64,000 nucleotides of DNA from CALAED01 sp035765195 (GTDB lineage: Bacteria > Actinomycetota > Actinomycetes > Streptosporangiales > Streptosporangiaceae). The stretch is from NCBI GenBank assembly GCA_035765195.1, contig DASTYC010000038.1, positions 434,001 through 498,000 on the forward strand. The letters are read 5' to 3'. The position numbers were made by a program, and so were the translations under genes. Below the pieces are notes generated by a model, which worked only from the letters and a program-made list of their open reading frames with translations, was not told the origin of the DNA and did not search any database. Positions 16,493 to 24,858 of this stretch are shown here, one piece after another; within the stretch, counting starts at the first letter, position 1; every line of letters begins with the position of its first letter.

Positions 16493-17107
16493 TCAGCGCG
16501 GCGTGAGGCCGCGCAGCGCGGTGTCCACGATCTGTTCGGCGAAGTCGTCCGGGGCCGGGCCGACGCCGTACGCCCGGGCGCGATGCACGATCGCGCCCAT
16601 GAGCAGCCACATCACCAGGTCGATGTCGATGTCGGGGCGCAGCTCGCCGGTCTCGATGCCGCGGCGCAGCACGGCGCGCATCCGTTCGCGGCGCGGCTCG
16701 ACGACGTCGCGGGTGAACCGGCCGTGCAGCTCGGGGTGCCTGTCGCCGTGGCCGAACACGCTCCAGAAGACTCCGACGCGCTGCCGGTCGCGTTTTTCGA
16801 CCCCGAGCGTGCGGGTCAGCGCGACCAGGTCGTCGCGGACCGACACGCCCGCGAGTTCGGGGTCGGGCTCTTTCAGCGAGGCCAAGGCGTCGATGATGAG
16901 CGCCTCCTTGTTGGGCCAGCGCCGGTAGATCGTCGTCTTGCCGACGCCGGCGCGCGCGGCCACGGCCTCGATGGTGACGCCTGCCACGCCGCCCTCCTCG
17001 AGGAGAAGGGCGAGCGTGGCGTCGATGATCGCCTTGTCGGCCCGCTCGCTGCGCGGGCGTCCGGGCGGGCGGGCGGCGCCCGCCGCACGCTCAATTGTCT
17101 CGCTCAT
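16493..17107 (-). CDS. TetR-family regulator in operon with a DHA2 efflux pump
   Basis: 204 residues. The N-terminal extension is Pro/Arg-rich (PPGRPRSERADKAI), then the TetR HTH about residues 25-70 (VTIEAVAARAGVGKTTIYRRWPNK). The C-terminal domain resembles the TetR_C_16/AcrR type. ATG 17107 lies 14 bp after the stop of the transporter on the same strand, so both are co-transcribed and share the operator palindromes upstream of the transporter. It is likely an autorepressor of this efflux operon, responding to a pump substrate. Downstream it faces the flavin monooxygenase gene across 62 bp that carry a short tandem GGGGCCGACC repeat. Confidence 0.85.
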   Translation of the reverse strand: MSETIERAAGAARPPGRPRSERADKAIIDATLALLLEEGGVAGVTIEAVAARAGVGKTTIYRRWPNKEALIIDALASLKEPDPELAGVSVRDDLVALTRTLGVEKRDRQRVGVFWSVFGHGDRHPELHGRFTRDVVEPRRERMRAVLRRGIETGELRPDIDIDLVMWLLMGAIVHRARAYGVGPAPDDFAEQIVDTALRGLTPR

Positions 17108-17121
17108 CGGAGCTCACCGTT

Positions 17122-18690
17122 TCACACCCCGGCCGTCTCACGCTCCGGAACGGCCGCCTCGCCGCCGCGACGGCGGACCGCGGCGGGCCGTCCCGGCATC
17201 CATGTGAAGACCATCAGCGCGCCGATGAAGGCGATGACCGCGGCGGCCGCGGCGGCCGTGTGGATCGCGTGCACGAACGCGGCGTGCGCCGGGTCGATCA
17301 GGCTCTGGCCCGCCGGCCCCAGTCGCTGCGCGACCGCCATGGTGCCCTCGATGGACTCGCCGGCGAGGTGCCGCGGGCCGGGCGGCAACGCGTCGAGCCG
17401 GCTCGACAGCTCACCGCGGTAGACGGCGGCCACCACCGAGCCGAGGACGGCCACCCCCATCGCGACGGCCACCTGCCGGGCGGTGTTGTTGATCGCCGAT
17501 CCCGCGCCCGCCTTCTCCTTGGGCAGCGCGGCCATGATCGATTCGGTCGCCGGAGGCATCACGTTCGCCATGCCGATGCCCTGGACGAGGAGGATGGCGG
17601 CGACCACCCAGATGGGGCTCGACTCGTTGATCAGCTGGTAGCCGATCAGGGCGAGCGTGACCATCAGCAGCCCGGCGGTGCACACCGCCTTGGCCCCGAA
17701 GCGGCCGACCATCGCGGCGCTGCGGGGGGCGAAGGTGAGCTGGGCGGCGGCGAACGGCAGCAGCATCGCGCCGGACTCCAACGGCGTCAGCCCGCGCACG
17801 GACTGAAGGTAGAAGCTCATGAAGAAGAACACGCCGGCGGCCGCGAAGAAGCAGAAGGTGATCGCGGCGACCGCGGTCGACAGCCGGGGCTCGCGGAACA
17901 GTCGTACGTCGAAGGCGGGGTGGTCGGTGCGCGCCTCGTGGCGGACGAACAGCGCGAGCACGGCCAGCCCGGCGAAGATCGGGCCGAGCACGCCGGGCTC
18001 CAGCCAGGATCCCTTGTCGCCGCCCTGGATGATGCCGTACGACAGCGTCACCAGGCCGACGATGGACAGCAGCACGCCGATCGGGTCGATGCCGCCCGGC
18101 TGCGGGTTGCGCGACTCCGGCACCAGCACGAACAGCGCGATCAGCCCGGCGGCGATGACCGGGACGTTGATGAGGAAGACCGACCCCCACCAAAAGTGAC
18201 CGAGCAGCAGGCCGCCGGTGACCGGGCCGATCGCGACCCCCAGGCCGACGGCTCCGGTCCAGATGCCGATGGCCTTGCCGCGCTCCCGCGGTTCGAAGAC
18301 GTTGGTGATGATCGACAGTGTCTGGGGCATGACGGCCGCGCCGCCCAGACCCATGAGCGCGCGGGCGAGGATGAGCTGCATCGGCGACTGGGCGTAGGCC
18401 GACAGCAGCGACGCCAGGCCGAAGACGACCATGCCGGCGGCGAGCAGGCGCTTGCGGCCGAGGCGGTCGCCGATCACCCCAAAGGTGAACAGCAGGCCCG
18501 CGAAGACCAAGGTGTAGGAGTTGATCGACCACTCGAGCTGGCTCTGCGTGGCGCCGAGCCCCTTCTCCGGGTCGGCGATGGTCTTGATGGCGACGTTGAG
18601 CACGGTGTTGTCGAGGACGACGACGAGAAGGCTGACCACCATCACGCCGAGGATGTACCAGCGCCGCCGTTGGCTGGATTCCGGGTTCAA
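17122..18690 (-). CDS. DHA2-family multidrug efflux MFS transporter
   Basis: 522 residues, about 14 membrane helices. Motifs include VVLDNTVLNVAIKTI in helix 1, GDRLGRKRLLAAG (motif A) and the helix-5 drug:H+ antiporter motif C region (GLGVAIGPVTGGLLL). The TTG at 18690 is taken as start because AAGGAG sits four bases upstream; the open frame beyond it crosses the operator sites. It is followed by tetR with a 14-bp gap. It is the second of three DHA2 pumps in the window and is not closely similar by eye to the others. The substrate is unknown. Confidence 0.9.
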   Translation of the reverse strand: MNPESSQRRRWYILGVMVVSLLVVVLDNTVLNVAIKTIADPEKGLGATQSQLEWSINSYTLVFAGLLFTFGVIGDRLGRKRLLAAGMVVFGLASLLSAYAQSPMQLILARALMGLGGAAVMPQTLSIITNVFEPRERGKAIGIWTGAVGLGVAIGPVTGGLLLGHFWWGSVFLINVPVIAAGLIALFVLVPESRNPQPGGIDPIGVLLSIVGLVTLSYGIIQGGDKGSWLEPGVLGPIFAGLAVLALFVRHEARTDHPAFDVRLFREPRLSTAVAAITFCFFAAAGVFFFMSFYLQSVRGLTPLESGAMLLPFAAAQLTFAPRSAAMVGRFGAKAVCTAGLLMVTLALIGYQLINESSPIWVVAAILLVQGIGMANVMPPATESIMAALPKEKAGAGSAINNTARQVAVAMGVAVLGSVVAAVYRGELSSRLDALPPGPRHLAGESIEGTMAVAQRLGPAGQSLIDPAHAAFVHAIHTAAAAAAVIAFIGALMVFTWMPGRPAAVRRRGGEAAVPERETAGV

Positions 18691-18725
18691 AGGACTCCTT
18701 TGCCTGGATGACGAGGACAAACTAT

Positions 18726-18743
18726 CGATACGTGCTCGTATCG
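18726..18743. promoter_or_regulatory. Operator palindrome 1 of the tetR-efflux operon
   Basis: CGATACG, four bases, CGTATCG: perfect 7-bp arms located 36-53 bp upstream of the transporter TTG start. It shares its half-site with a second palindrome 28 bp further upstream, as expected for a TetR autoregulated promoter. Confidence 0.65.
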
Positions 18744-18770
18744 CAACCACTCGCCGAAGAGGGTTATTCC

Positions 18771-18797
18771 TACGATACGAAACATGTTCGTATCGTA
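18771..18797. promoter_or_regulatory. Operator palindrome 2 of the tetR-efflux operon
   Basis: Perfect 11-bp arms TACGATACGAA and TTCGTATCGTA separated by five bases. It contains the same CGATACG half-site as palindrome 1 but with wider spacing. It lies between the efflux operon and panB and could influence both divergent promoters. Confidence 0.65.
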
Positions 18798-18895
18798 ATA
18801 GGAGGAATCCGGAGGGCTACCGATCGCGTTGATTGAGTGGGATCATCGATCCCGTCCGGGGACGCCACCGAGGCGCCTCGAGACTGGAGGTTCCG

Positions 18896-19789
18896 ATGTC
18901 TGTTTCTCCTGCCGCTTCACCTGCCGCCGGCCGGCCCGATGCCGCCCGAGCGCCCCGGCATGGTGGGCCGACCGCGTTGTACGGCGGCCAGACCGGACGC
19001 CGGGTCACGGTTCGCGACATCGCCGCCGCCAAGGAGCGCGGCGAGCGGTGGCCGATGCTCACCGCCTACGACGCCATGACCGCGCGGATCTTCGACGAGG
19101 CCGGGATCCCGGTGCTGCTCGTCGGCGACTCCGCCGCGATGGTGGTCTACGGCTATGACTCCACCATCCCGGTCACGGTGGACGAGCTCATCCCGCTGAC
19201 CGCGGCCGTGGTGCGCGGCAGCTCGCGCGCGCTGGTCGTGGCCGACCTCCCGTTCGGCTCCTACCAGGCCGGCCAGGCCGAGGCGCTGCACACGGCGAGC
19301 CGCTTCCTGAAGGAGGCCGGAGCCCACGCCGTCAAGCTCGAAGGCGGGCGCCGGGTGCTCCCCCAGGTCGAGACGCTGGTCGCCGGCGGCATCCCGGTCA
19401 TGGGCCACCTCGGGCTCACCCCGCAGTCGGTGAACGCCTTCGGCGGCTACCGGGTGCAGGGCCGCGGCGAGGCGGGCGAGGAGCTGATGGCCGACGCCAA
19501 GGCTCTGGAGGCGGCCGGCGCGTTCTCGGTCGTGCTCGAATGCGTGCCCGATGAACTGGCCGCCCGCATCACCGCCTCGCTGTCGATCCCGACGATCGGC
19601 ATCGGCGCCGGCGTCGAGTGCGACGCCCAGGTGCTCGTGTGGCAGGACATGGCCGGGCTCACGCCGAAGACGGCGAAGTTCGTCAAGAAGTACGCCGACC
19701 TCGCCGGCGCGCTGTCCGGCGCGGCCGCGGCCTTCGCCGACGAGGTCGTCGCCGGCGCCTTCCCCACGCCCGCGCACTCCTACCGCTGA
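18896..19789 (+). CDS. panB: 3-methyl-2-oxobutanoate hydroxymethyltransferase (ketopantoate synthesis)
   Basis: 297 residues. First step of pantothenate/CoA synthesis: methylene-THF plus ketoisovalerate gives ketopantoate. The (beta/alpha)8 barrel motifs are all present: LTAYDAMTARIFDEAGIP, LLVGDSAAMVVYG, VVADLPFGSY, AVKLEGG, GHLGLTPQSVNAFGG, LECVP and IGIGAGVECDAQVLVWQD. A ~30-residue Ala/Pro-rich N-terminal tail precedes the fold, as in many actinobacteria. ATG 18896 has CTGGAGG five bases upstream; a longer frame from 18833 lacks a ribosome site. It is convergent with the next gene, with a 10-bp overlap at the stop codons. Confidence 0.95.
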   Translation: MSVSPAASPAAGRPDAARAPRHGGPTALYGGQTGRRVTVRDIAAAKERGERWPMLTAYDAMTARIFDEAGIPVLLVGDSAAMVVYGYDSTIPVTVDELIPLTAAVVRGSSRALVVADLPFGSYQAGQAEALHTASRFLKEAGAHAVKLEGGRRVLPQVETLVAGGIPVMGHLGLTPQSVNAFGGYRVQGRGEAGEELMADAKALEAAGAFSVVLECVPDELAARITASLSIPTIGIGAGVECDAQVLVWQDMAGLTPKTAKFVKKYADLAGALSGAAAAFADEVVAGAFPTPAHSYR

Positions 19790-20541
19790 GCGACGCCCAG
19801 CTGGCGGGCCAGGACCGTCCGGGCGGCGGCCAGTGAGGGGCCGTACCACTCCAGGTGGCGGCCGCTCACCAGGGCGACCGGGAGACCGTGGAACGCCTCC
19901 GGGCCGTCGTCGGCGCCGAAGGCGTACGGCTCGTCGGGCAGCACGACGAGGTCGGGGGCGCGCCGGCGGATCTCCTCGACCGTCGTCTTCGGGTAACGCT
20001 CGGCGGCGTCGCCGTAGGCGTTGGCGACGCCCAGCCGGCCGAGCACGTCCCCGGCGAAGGTGTCCCGGCCCAGCACCATCCACGGCCGCCGCCAGATCGG
20101 GATCACCGCCGTGCGCGTGGGCGGGGGCGGCGCGCCCCGCCACGCCGCGGCGGCCGCGCGCAGCCAGTCCGGTTCGGCCTGCCCGCACGCGCCGAGCATC
20201 TTGCCCAGGCTGCCGACGGCCTCGGGCACCGTGCGGATGACCGTCACCCAGACCGGCACGCCGCCCGCCCGCAGGGCGTCGAGGTCGGGTTCGCGGTTCT
20301 CTTCGAAGTTGGCGACGACGAGGTCCGGACGCATCCGGACGATTCGCTCGACGTCGGGATTCTTGGTGCCGCCCACGCGGGGCACGTCCAGGCCGGGCGG
20401 GTGCGTGCACCAGTCGGTGGCCCCGGCCAGCAGACCGGGGGCGGTGACCGCGATCGCCTCGGTCAGCGAGGGGACGAGCGACACGACCCGCGTCACGCGG
20501 GCCGGCACCGGCACCCGCCTGCCGAGGTCGTCGATGCCCAT
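19780..20541 (-). CDS. Helical-backbone metal-receptor (BtuF/FhuD-like) protein lacking a signal peptide
   Basis: 253 residues with the class III periplasmic-binding fold. Motifs include RVVSLVPSLTEAI at the start, the DWCTHPPGL cobalamin-binding-like segment and VGGTKNPDVERIVRMRPDLVVA. These match proteins annotated as cobalamin/iron-siderophore binding proteins of ABC importers. It has no signal peptide or lipobox, and no permease or ATPase gene is adjacent. A cytoplasmic corrinoid- or metal-binding role is therefore more likely than uptake. Cytosolic relatives are common in actinobacteria next to housekeeping genes. ATG 20541 is the only sensible start. A gap of 25 bp to npdG suggests co-transcription. 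Confidence 0.75.
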   Translation of the reverse strand: MGIDDLGRRVPVPARVTRVVSLVPSLTEAIAVTAPGLLAGATDWCTHPPGLDVPRVGGTKNPDVERIVRMRPDLVVANFEENREPDLDALRAGGVPVWVTVIRTVPEAVGSLGKMLGACGQAEPDWLRAAAAAWRGAPPPPTRTAVIPIWRRPWMVLGRDTFAGDVLGRLGVANAYGDAAERYPKTTVEEIRRRAPDLVVLPDEPYAFGADDGPEAFHGLPVALVSGRHLEWYGPSLAAARTVLARQLGVAQR

Positions 20542-20566
20542 CGCCCCGTGTGCCGCCGGCCGCGGG

Positions 20567-21253
20567 TCAGATGTCGGTGACCCGGATGCCGGCGTGCGCC
20601 TTGTACCGGCGGTTGATCGAGATCAGGTTCGCGGTCAGCGCCTCCACCTGCGCCGCGTTGCGCAGCCGCCCCGCGTACACGCCGCGCATACCGGGGATCC
20701 GGTGCGCGAGCGCGCGGACGAGATCGGTCGCGTCGCGGTCGTCGCCGAGCACGAGCACGTCGAGGTCCATCTCGTCGACCTCGGGGTCGAGCAGCAGCAC
20801 GGCCGACACGTGATGGAACGCGGCGACGACCCGGCTGCCGGGGAGCACGGCGGCGGCCTGCTGGGCCGCGCCGCCCTCCTCGACCGGCAGCGGATAGGCG
20901 CCCCGCTTGTCGAAGCCGATCGGGTTGACGCAGTCGACGACCACCTTGCCGGCGAGCTCGTCGCGCAGCGCCTCCAGGGTCGCCCGGTGCCCTTCCCACG
21001 GCACCGCGACGATCACGAGGTCGGCCTCCCCCGCGGCGACCGTGTTCTCCGCGCCGCGCACGCGGCCGCCGCCGAGCTCTTCAGCGGCCTGCGTGGCGCG
21101 TTCGGCCCGCCGCGAGCCGATGATCACCTCGTGCCCGGCCAGGGCGAACCGCCGCGCCAGGCCTTTGCCCTGATCGCCGGTGCCGCCCAGGATGCCGATC
21201 GACAGACCGCTCACGTCGGGAAGGTCGTGCGGGGACCGCTGCGGCTGAGTCAT
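20567..21253 (-). CDS. npdG: NADPH-dependent F420 reductase (F420:NADPH oxidoreductase)
   Basis: 228 residues. The NADP-binding start is GLSIGILGGTGDQGKGLARRFALAGHEV, with two basic residues (SRR) after strand 2 for the NADP phosphate. Further motifs are VIVAVPWEGH, VVDCVNPIGFDKRGAYP and FHHVSAVLLLD, all hallmark segments of Npd/Fno enzymes. It transfers hydride between F420H2 and NADP+, linking the F420 pool to NADPH. This agrees with the F420-type LLM oxidoreductase encoded at 26-27 kb. The ATG at 21253 was chosen over a long open frame extending to 21892 that lacks family similarity. It is divergent from the next gene, and the start codons are 76 bp apart. Confidence 0.92.
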   Translation of the reverse strand: MTQPQRSPHDLPDVSGLSIGILGGTGDQGKGLARRFALAGHEVIIGSRRAERATQAAEELGGGRVRGAENTVAAGEADLVIVAVPWEGHRATLEALRDELAGKVVVDCVNPIGFDKRGAYPLPVEEGGAAQQAAAVLPGSRVVAAFHHVSAVLLLDPEVDEMDLDVLVLGDDRDATDLVRALAHRIPGMRGVYAGRLRNAAQVEALTANLISINRRYKAHAGIRVTDI

Positions 21254-21329
21254 GCCCCGATCCTCGCACCCGCCGGTCGCGGGCGGCGCACCGGCCCAAC
21301 CGGCCGGTGGCGTGCGGCACCATAGACAG

Positions 21330-21917
21330 GTGGACGCCGAGCAGGTCGCGATGTTGCGGGCGGTGCTGGCATCGACCGGCTGGCTGGAGCGCACCGGTGA
21401 GTTCGCCCGCGCCATGCGGCTCTCGACGCGCGAGCCGGGCGGGTTGATGTTGGTCGGCACCCCCGACGACGAGCCGTGGCATCTGGCCGCGCACCTCGAC
21501 GACGAGAGCCGGTGGCGGGCCGTTCCGGAGCTGACGCCCACCTTGGTGCGCTGGGCGCCGCCCGCCGACGCGCCGCCCCACCTGCGTGTGGGCCTCGACA
21601 GGCTGGCCGCGGCGCGGCGCGGCGAGACCCTCGTCGTGGTGAGCGAGGACGCCGCCCCGGTGCCGTTGCTGGAGCGGGTCGACGACGCCCGGCGGACCGG
21701 CGCGACGATCCTCGCGGTCGGCACCGGAGACCGCGAGCTCGAAGGTCTCGTCCACGACGCGCTCGTGGTGCCGGCGCGCGAGCGTCTCATCAGCTTCGAC
21801 GGCGCGCAGCACCTGGTCAGCGCGGCCGCGGGCGAGCCATTGGTGCCCCGGCAGGGGCTGCGCGCCCGGCTGGCCCGGCTGCTCGACACCATCAGCGGCG
21901 GCCCCGCCCCCGGCTAG
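21330..21917 (+). CDS. Conserved-looking protein of unknown function, possibly SIS-like
   Basis: 195 residues from GTG 21330 (an in-frame ATG at 21351 is the alternative). I do not recognise the family. The middle has regular alpha/beta character (GETLVVVSEDAAPVPLLERV, GATILAVGTGDRELEGL, HDALVVPARE) that recalls sugar-isomerase (SIS) domains, but no sugar-binding Ser/Thr motif is obvious. There is no signal peptide or membrane segment. A CATAGAC sequence just before the GTG could be a -10 box for a leaderless transcript. It is divergent from npdG and followed by 108 bp before the SGNH hydrolase. Confidence 0.6.
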   Translation: MDAEQVAMLRAVLASTGWLERTGEFARAMRLSTREPGGLMLVGTPDDEPWHLAAHLDDESRWRAVPELTPTLVRWAPPADAPPHLRVGLDRLAAARRGETLVVVSEDAAPVPLLERVDDARRTGATILAVGTGDRELEGLVHDALVVPARERLISFDGAQHLVSAAAGEPLVPRQGLRARLARLLDTISGGPAPG

Positions 21918-22013
21918 GACGTGTCTCGGCGCCGACTTAACGGACTGGGGGGACATACAGGGACAAAGCGCTCAGCCTGCGAACGTGCCGTTTAGGGCGA
22001 AGCGGATGAAATG

Positions 22014-22019
22014 CACAAT
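22014..22019 (+). promoter_or_regulatory. Possible -10 element of the SGNH hydrolase gene
   Basis: CACAAT six bases upstream of the ATG at 22026, with a TG two bases ahead of it, fits a leaderless actinobacterial promoter. The -35 region is not convincing. Confidence 0.3.
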
Positions 22020-22025
22020 GCAGGT

Positions 22026-22799
22026 ATGAGCTGGACGCGTTACGTCGCCGTCGGCGACTCCTTCACCGAAGGACTCGGCGATCCCGATCCCCTCACGACG
22101 GGCGGCTGGCGCGGCTGGGCCGACCGGGTGGCCGAGGCCCTCGCGCGACACACCTCCGACTTCCACTACGCGAACCTCGCGATCCGCGGCAAGCTCCTCG
22201 GCGAGATCGTCGCCGAGCAACTGCCCGAGGCGCTCGCCCTCCGCCCCGACCTGGTGTCGATATCCGGCGGCGGCAACGACCTGCTGCGGCCCGGCGTCGA
22301 CGTGGACGCCATCGGCGCGCTGCTGGACGAGGCCGTCGGCCGTGTGCGCGACGAAGGCATCGAAGTGATCATGTTCACCGGGATGGACCCGAGCGAGTCG
22401 CCGGTGATCCGGCGGCTGCGCGGGCGCATCGCCGCGTACAACGAGCACGCTTACGCGATCGCCGCCGCCCGCGGCGCGTTCGTGGTCGACCTGTGGACGA
22501 TGCCGGTCCTGCGCGACTGGCGCATGTGGGAGCCGGACCGGCTGCACATGTCGCCCGCCGGGCACCGGCGCGTGGCGCTGGCGGTGCTGGAGCAGCTCGG
22601 CCTGCCCGTCGAGGCGACCTCCTGGCGAGAGCCGCTGCCGCCGCTGCCCGAGCTGCGGCGCAGCGCCCGGCTGCTGCGGGAGATGCGCTGGGCCCGTACG
22701 TACCTCGTCCCCTGGGTGGTGCGGCGGCTGCGCGGCCAGTCGTCCGGCGACGGACTGACCGCCAAGCGGCCCGTGCTCTCCCCGCTGTCCGTGCGCTGA
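22026..22799 (+). CDS. SGNH/GDSL-family hydrolase
   Basis: 257 residues. Catalytic blocks of the SGNH esterase/lipase fold are visible: GDSFTEGLGD (block I Ser), the Gly in NLAIRGKL (block II), SISGGGND (block III Asn), and DRLHMSPAGH with the Asp-x-x-His dyad (block V). It has no signal peptide, so it acts in the cytoplasm, probably on an ester such as an acyl-glycerol or acetylated metabolite. The C-terminal ~55 residues are Arg-rich (ELRRSARLLREMRWARTYL). It sits immediately before map. A second ATG five codons upstream (22011) is less likely given the spacing to the putative -10 box. Confidence 0.85.
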   Translation: MSWTRYVAVGDSFTEGLGDPDPLTTGGWRGWADRVAEALARHTSDFHYANLAIRGKLLGEIVAEQLPEALALRPDLVSISGGGNDLLRPGVDVDAIGALLDEAVGRVRDEGIEVIMFTGMDPSESPVIRRLRGRIAAYNEHAYAIAAARGAFVVDLWTMPVLRDWRMWEPDRLHMSPAGHRRVALAVLEQLGLPVEATSWREPLPPLPELRRSARLLREMRWARTYLVPWVVRRLRGQSSGDGLTAKRPVLSPLSVR

Positions 22800-22847
22800 T
22801 CCGGGCCGAGGAGCCGAGCGGTGCCATAATCCCCCTTTCGCGGGAAC

Positions 22848-22853
22848 TACACT
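22848..22853 (+). promoter_or_regulatory. Probable -10 element of map (leaderless start)
   Basis: TACACT lies eight bases before the map ATG at 22862 with no ribosome-binding site between, consistent with transcription beginning at or next to the start codon. Confidence 0.4.
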
Positions 22854-22861
22854 CCACGTAC

Positions 22862-23710
22862 ATGACGACGCAACTCCGGCCCGGTCGCATCTCCCCGCAG
22901 CGCAAAGTGCCACCGCACATCGAGCGGCCGGAATACGTCGGCAAGGACCGCCCCAAGACCGGCGAGCCCGACGTCAAGACCCCCGAGATCATCGACCGCA
23001 TGCGGGTCGCCGGCCGGATCGCCGCCCAGGCGCTCGAGGAGGTCGGCCGGCACATCAGGCCCGGCGTCACCACCGACGACCTGGACCGGATCGGGCACGA
23101 GTTCCTCATCGACCGCGGCGCCTACCCCTCGACGCTCGGCTACCGCGGCTTCCCCAAGTCGCTGTGCACCTCGCTCAACGAGGTCATCTGCCACGGCATC
23201 CCCGACGACACGGTGCTGCGCGACGGCGACATCATCAACATCGACATCACCGCGTTCGTCGACGGAGTGCACGGCGACACCGACGCGACGTTCCTCGTCG
23301 GCGACGTCGACGAGGAGTCGCGACTGCTCGTCGAACGCACCCGCGAGGCGACGATGCGCGGCATCCGCGCGGTCCGGCCGGGACGGGCCGTCAACGTGAT
23401 CGGCCGGGTCATCGAGTCCTACGCGCGCCGCTTCGGATATGGGGTCGTACGCGACTTCACCGGGCACGGCATCGGCACGACGTTCCACTCCGGCCTGATC
23501 ATCCCGCACTACGACGACCCGGCCGCCGGTCTGATCATGGAGCCCGGGATGACGTTCACGATCGAGCCGATGCTGACGCTCGGCACGATCGCCTATGACA
23601 TCTGGGACGACGGCTGGACGGTGGTCACCAAGGACCGCAAGCGGACCGCGCAGTTCGAGCACACCATCCTCGTGACCGACGGCGGCCACGAGATCCTCAC
23701 CCTGCCCTGA
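22862..23710 (+). CDS. map: Type I methionine aminopeptidase
   Basis: 282 residues. It removes N-terminal Met from nascent proteins. The N-terminal extension (about 1-40, RKVPPHIERPEYVGKD) is typical of actinobacterial MapB-like enzymes and carries a PxxP-rich linker. The pita-bread fold metal ligands are present: Asp in INIDITAFVDG, Asp in GDTDATF, His in DFTGHGIGTTFH, Glu in FTIEPM and Glu in AQFEHTILV. The ATG at 22862 is chosen; the open frame upstream overlaps the SGNH gene. The following LigD-like gene begins 14 bp after the stop and may be co-transcribed. Confidence 0.95.
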   Translation: MTTQLRPGRISPQRKVPPHIERPEYVGKDRPKTGEPDVKTPEIIDRMRVAGRIAAQALEEVGRHIRPGVTTDDLDRIGHEFLIDRGAYPSTLGYRGFPKSLCTSLNEVICHGIPDDTVLRDGDIINIDITAFVDGVHGDTDATFLVGDVDEESRLLVERTREATMRGIRAVRPGRAVNVIGRVIESYARRFGYGVVRDFTGHGIGTTFHSGLIIPHYDDPAAGLIMEPGMTFTIEPMLTLGTIAYDIWDDGWTVVTKDRKRTAQFEHTILVTDGGHEILTLP

Positions 23711-23724
23711 GCGCGGACGCCGCC

Positions 23725-24765
23725 ATGGCCGCACGCAGCGATGACGACAAGCTCGCGACCTATCGCGGCAAGCGCGACGCCGCCAAGACGCCCGAGCCGA
23801 TTCCCGAGGCCGGCGCGGCGGGACGGGGCGGCGACGCGGGCGACGGCGGCGACGCGCCCGAGACCGACCGGCGGTTCGTGATCCAGGAGCACCACGCCCG
23901 GCGGCTGCACTGGGACCTGCGGCTGGAGCGCGACGGGGTGCTCGTGTCCTGGGCGGTACCCAAGGGCATCCCGCGCGACCCGAAGACCAACCACCTCGCC
24001 GTGCACACCGAGGACCATCCGCTCGAATACGCCACGTTCGAGGGCGAGATCCCCAAGGGCGAGTACGGCGCCGGCCGGATGACGATCTGGGACCGCGGCA
24101 CATACGAGACGCGGAAGTGGACCGACCGCGAGGTCATGGTGGTGCTGCACGGCGCGCGCGCCACCGGCCGCTATGTGCTGTTCCAGACCGACGGCAAGAA
24201 CTGGATGATCCATCGCATGGACCCGCCGGTCGATCCCGACGCCGAGCCGGTGCCGTCCGGGCTGCGGCCGATGCTGGCCGTGGAGCGCGCCCGGCTGCCG
24301 CGCGACGAGGGCGCCTACGCGTTCGAGTTCGCCTGGGGCGGCCGCCGGATGCTGGCCGCCGTCGAGGGCGGCCGGGCCCGCTTCAGCGACGCTGAGGGCA
24401 GGCAGGTCGGCTCCCCCGCCGGGCTGGGCATGCCGCTGGGCGCCGCGCTGGGCGCCCGGCCGGCGCTGTTGGACGGCGACCTCGCGGAGCTGGACGGCCG
24501 CGAGATCTACCTGATCTTCGACCTGCTGCACCTCGACGGCCACTCGCTACTCGACCTGCCCTACGAGCAGCGCCGCCGCCGGCTCGACGAGCTGAAGCTG
24601 TCGGGGCCCCGGTGGCAGACCGCGCCGTGGTTTCCCGGGGACGGCGCGGCGGTGCGCACGGCCGCCGCCCAGCAGGGGTTGCCCGGCATCGTGGCCAAGC
24701 GCCTGGACGCCCCCTACCGGCCCGGCGAGCGCAGCGAGGACTGGCGGCACATCCCTGTCGGCTGA
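23725..24765 (+). CDS. LigD 3'-phosphoesterase domain fused to a degenerate ATP-dependent ligase domain
   Basis: 346 residues. Residues about 50-165 form a LigD-type 3'-phosphoesterase domain with intact metal/phosphate ligands (EHHARRLHWDLRLE; HTEDHPLEY), which trims 3' ends in non-homologous end joining. Residues about 175-346 resemble the ligase adenylation domain. However, motif I, normally ExKxDG with the AMP-accepting Lys, reads EFAWGGRR (201-208). Motif V, normally WxKxK, reads DWRHIPVG at the very C-terminus, and there is no OB-fold. Motif III (LDGDLAEL) and motif IV (GIVAKRL) remain. It should trim DNA but not ligate it. Neither a polymerase domain nor ku is present nearby. The first ~48 residues are charged and Gly-rich. 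Confidence 0.85.
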   Translation: MAARSDDDKLATYRGKRDAAKTPEPIPEAGAAGRGGDAGDGGDAPETDRRFVIQEHHARRLHWDLRLERDGVLVSWAVPKGIPRDPKTNHLAVHTEDHPLEYATFEGEIPKGEYGAGRMTIWDRGTYETRKWTDREVMVVLHGARATGRYVLFQTDGKNWMIHRMDPPVDPDAEPVPSGLRPMLAVERARLPRDEGAYAFEFAWGGRRMLAAVEGGRARFSDAEGRQVGSPAGLGMPLGAALGARPALLDGDLAELDGREIYLIFDLLHLDGHSLLDLPYEQRRRRLDELKLSGPRWQTAPWFPGDGAAVRTAAAQQGLPGIVAKRLDAPYRPGERSEDWRHIPVG

Positions 24766-24858
24766 CCTGGAAAACACCCACGGCGCTCCTCGGCGTGCCG
24801 TGGGGCGGCGCGGCCGCTGATCGCGTTACAGTCCCGCCGTGCCGACATATCAGCCGAC

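Noticed and set aside
9703..18690. Terpene synthase, flavin monooxygenase and pump as one biosynthetic gene cluster
   Set aside because: They are separated by housekeeping genes (nadE, SpoIIE-type) and lie on mixed strands with separate controls; no evidence for joint function.
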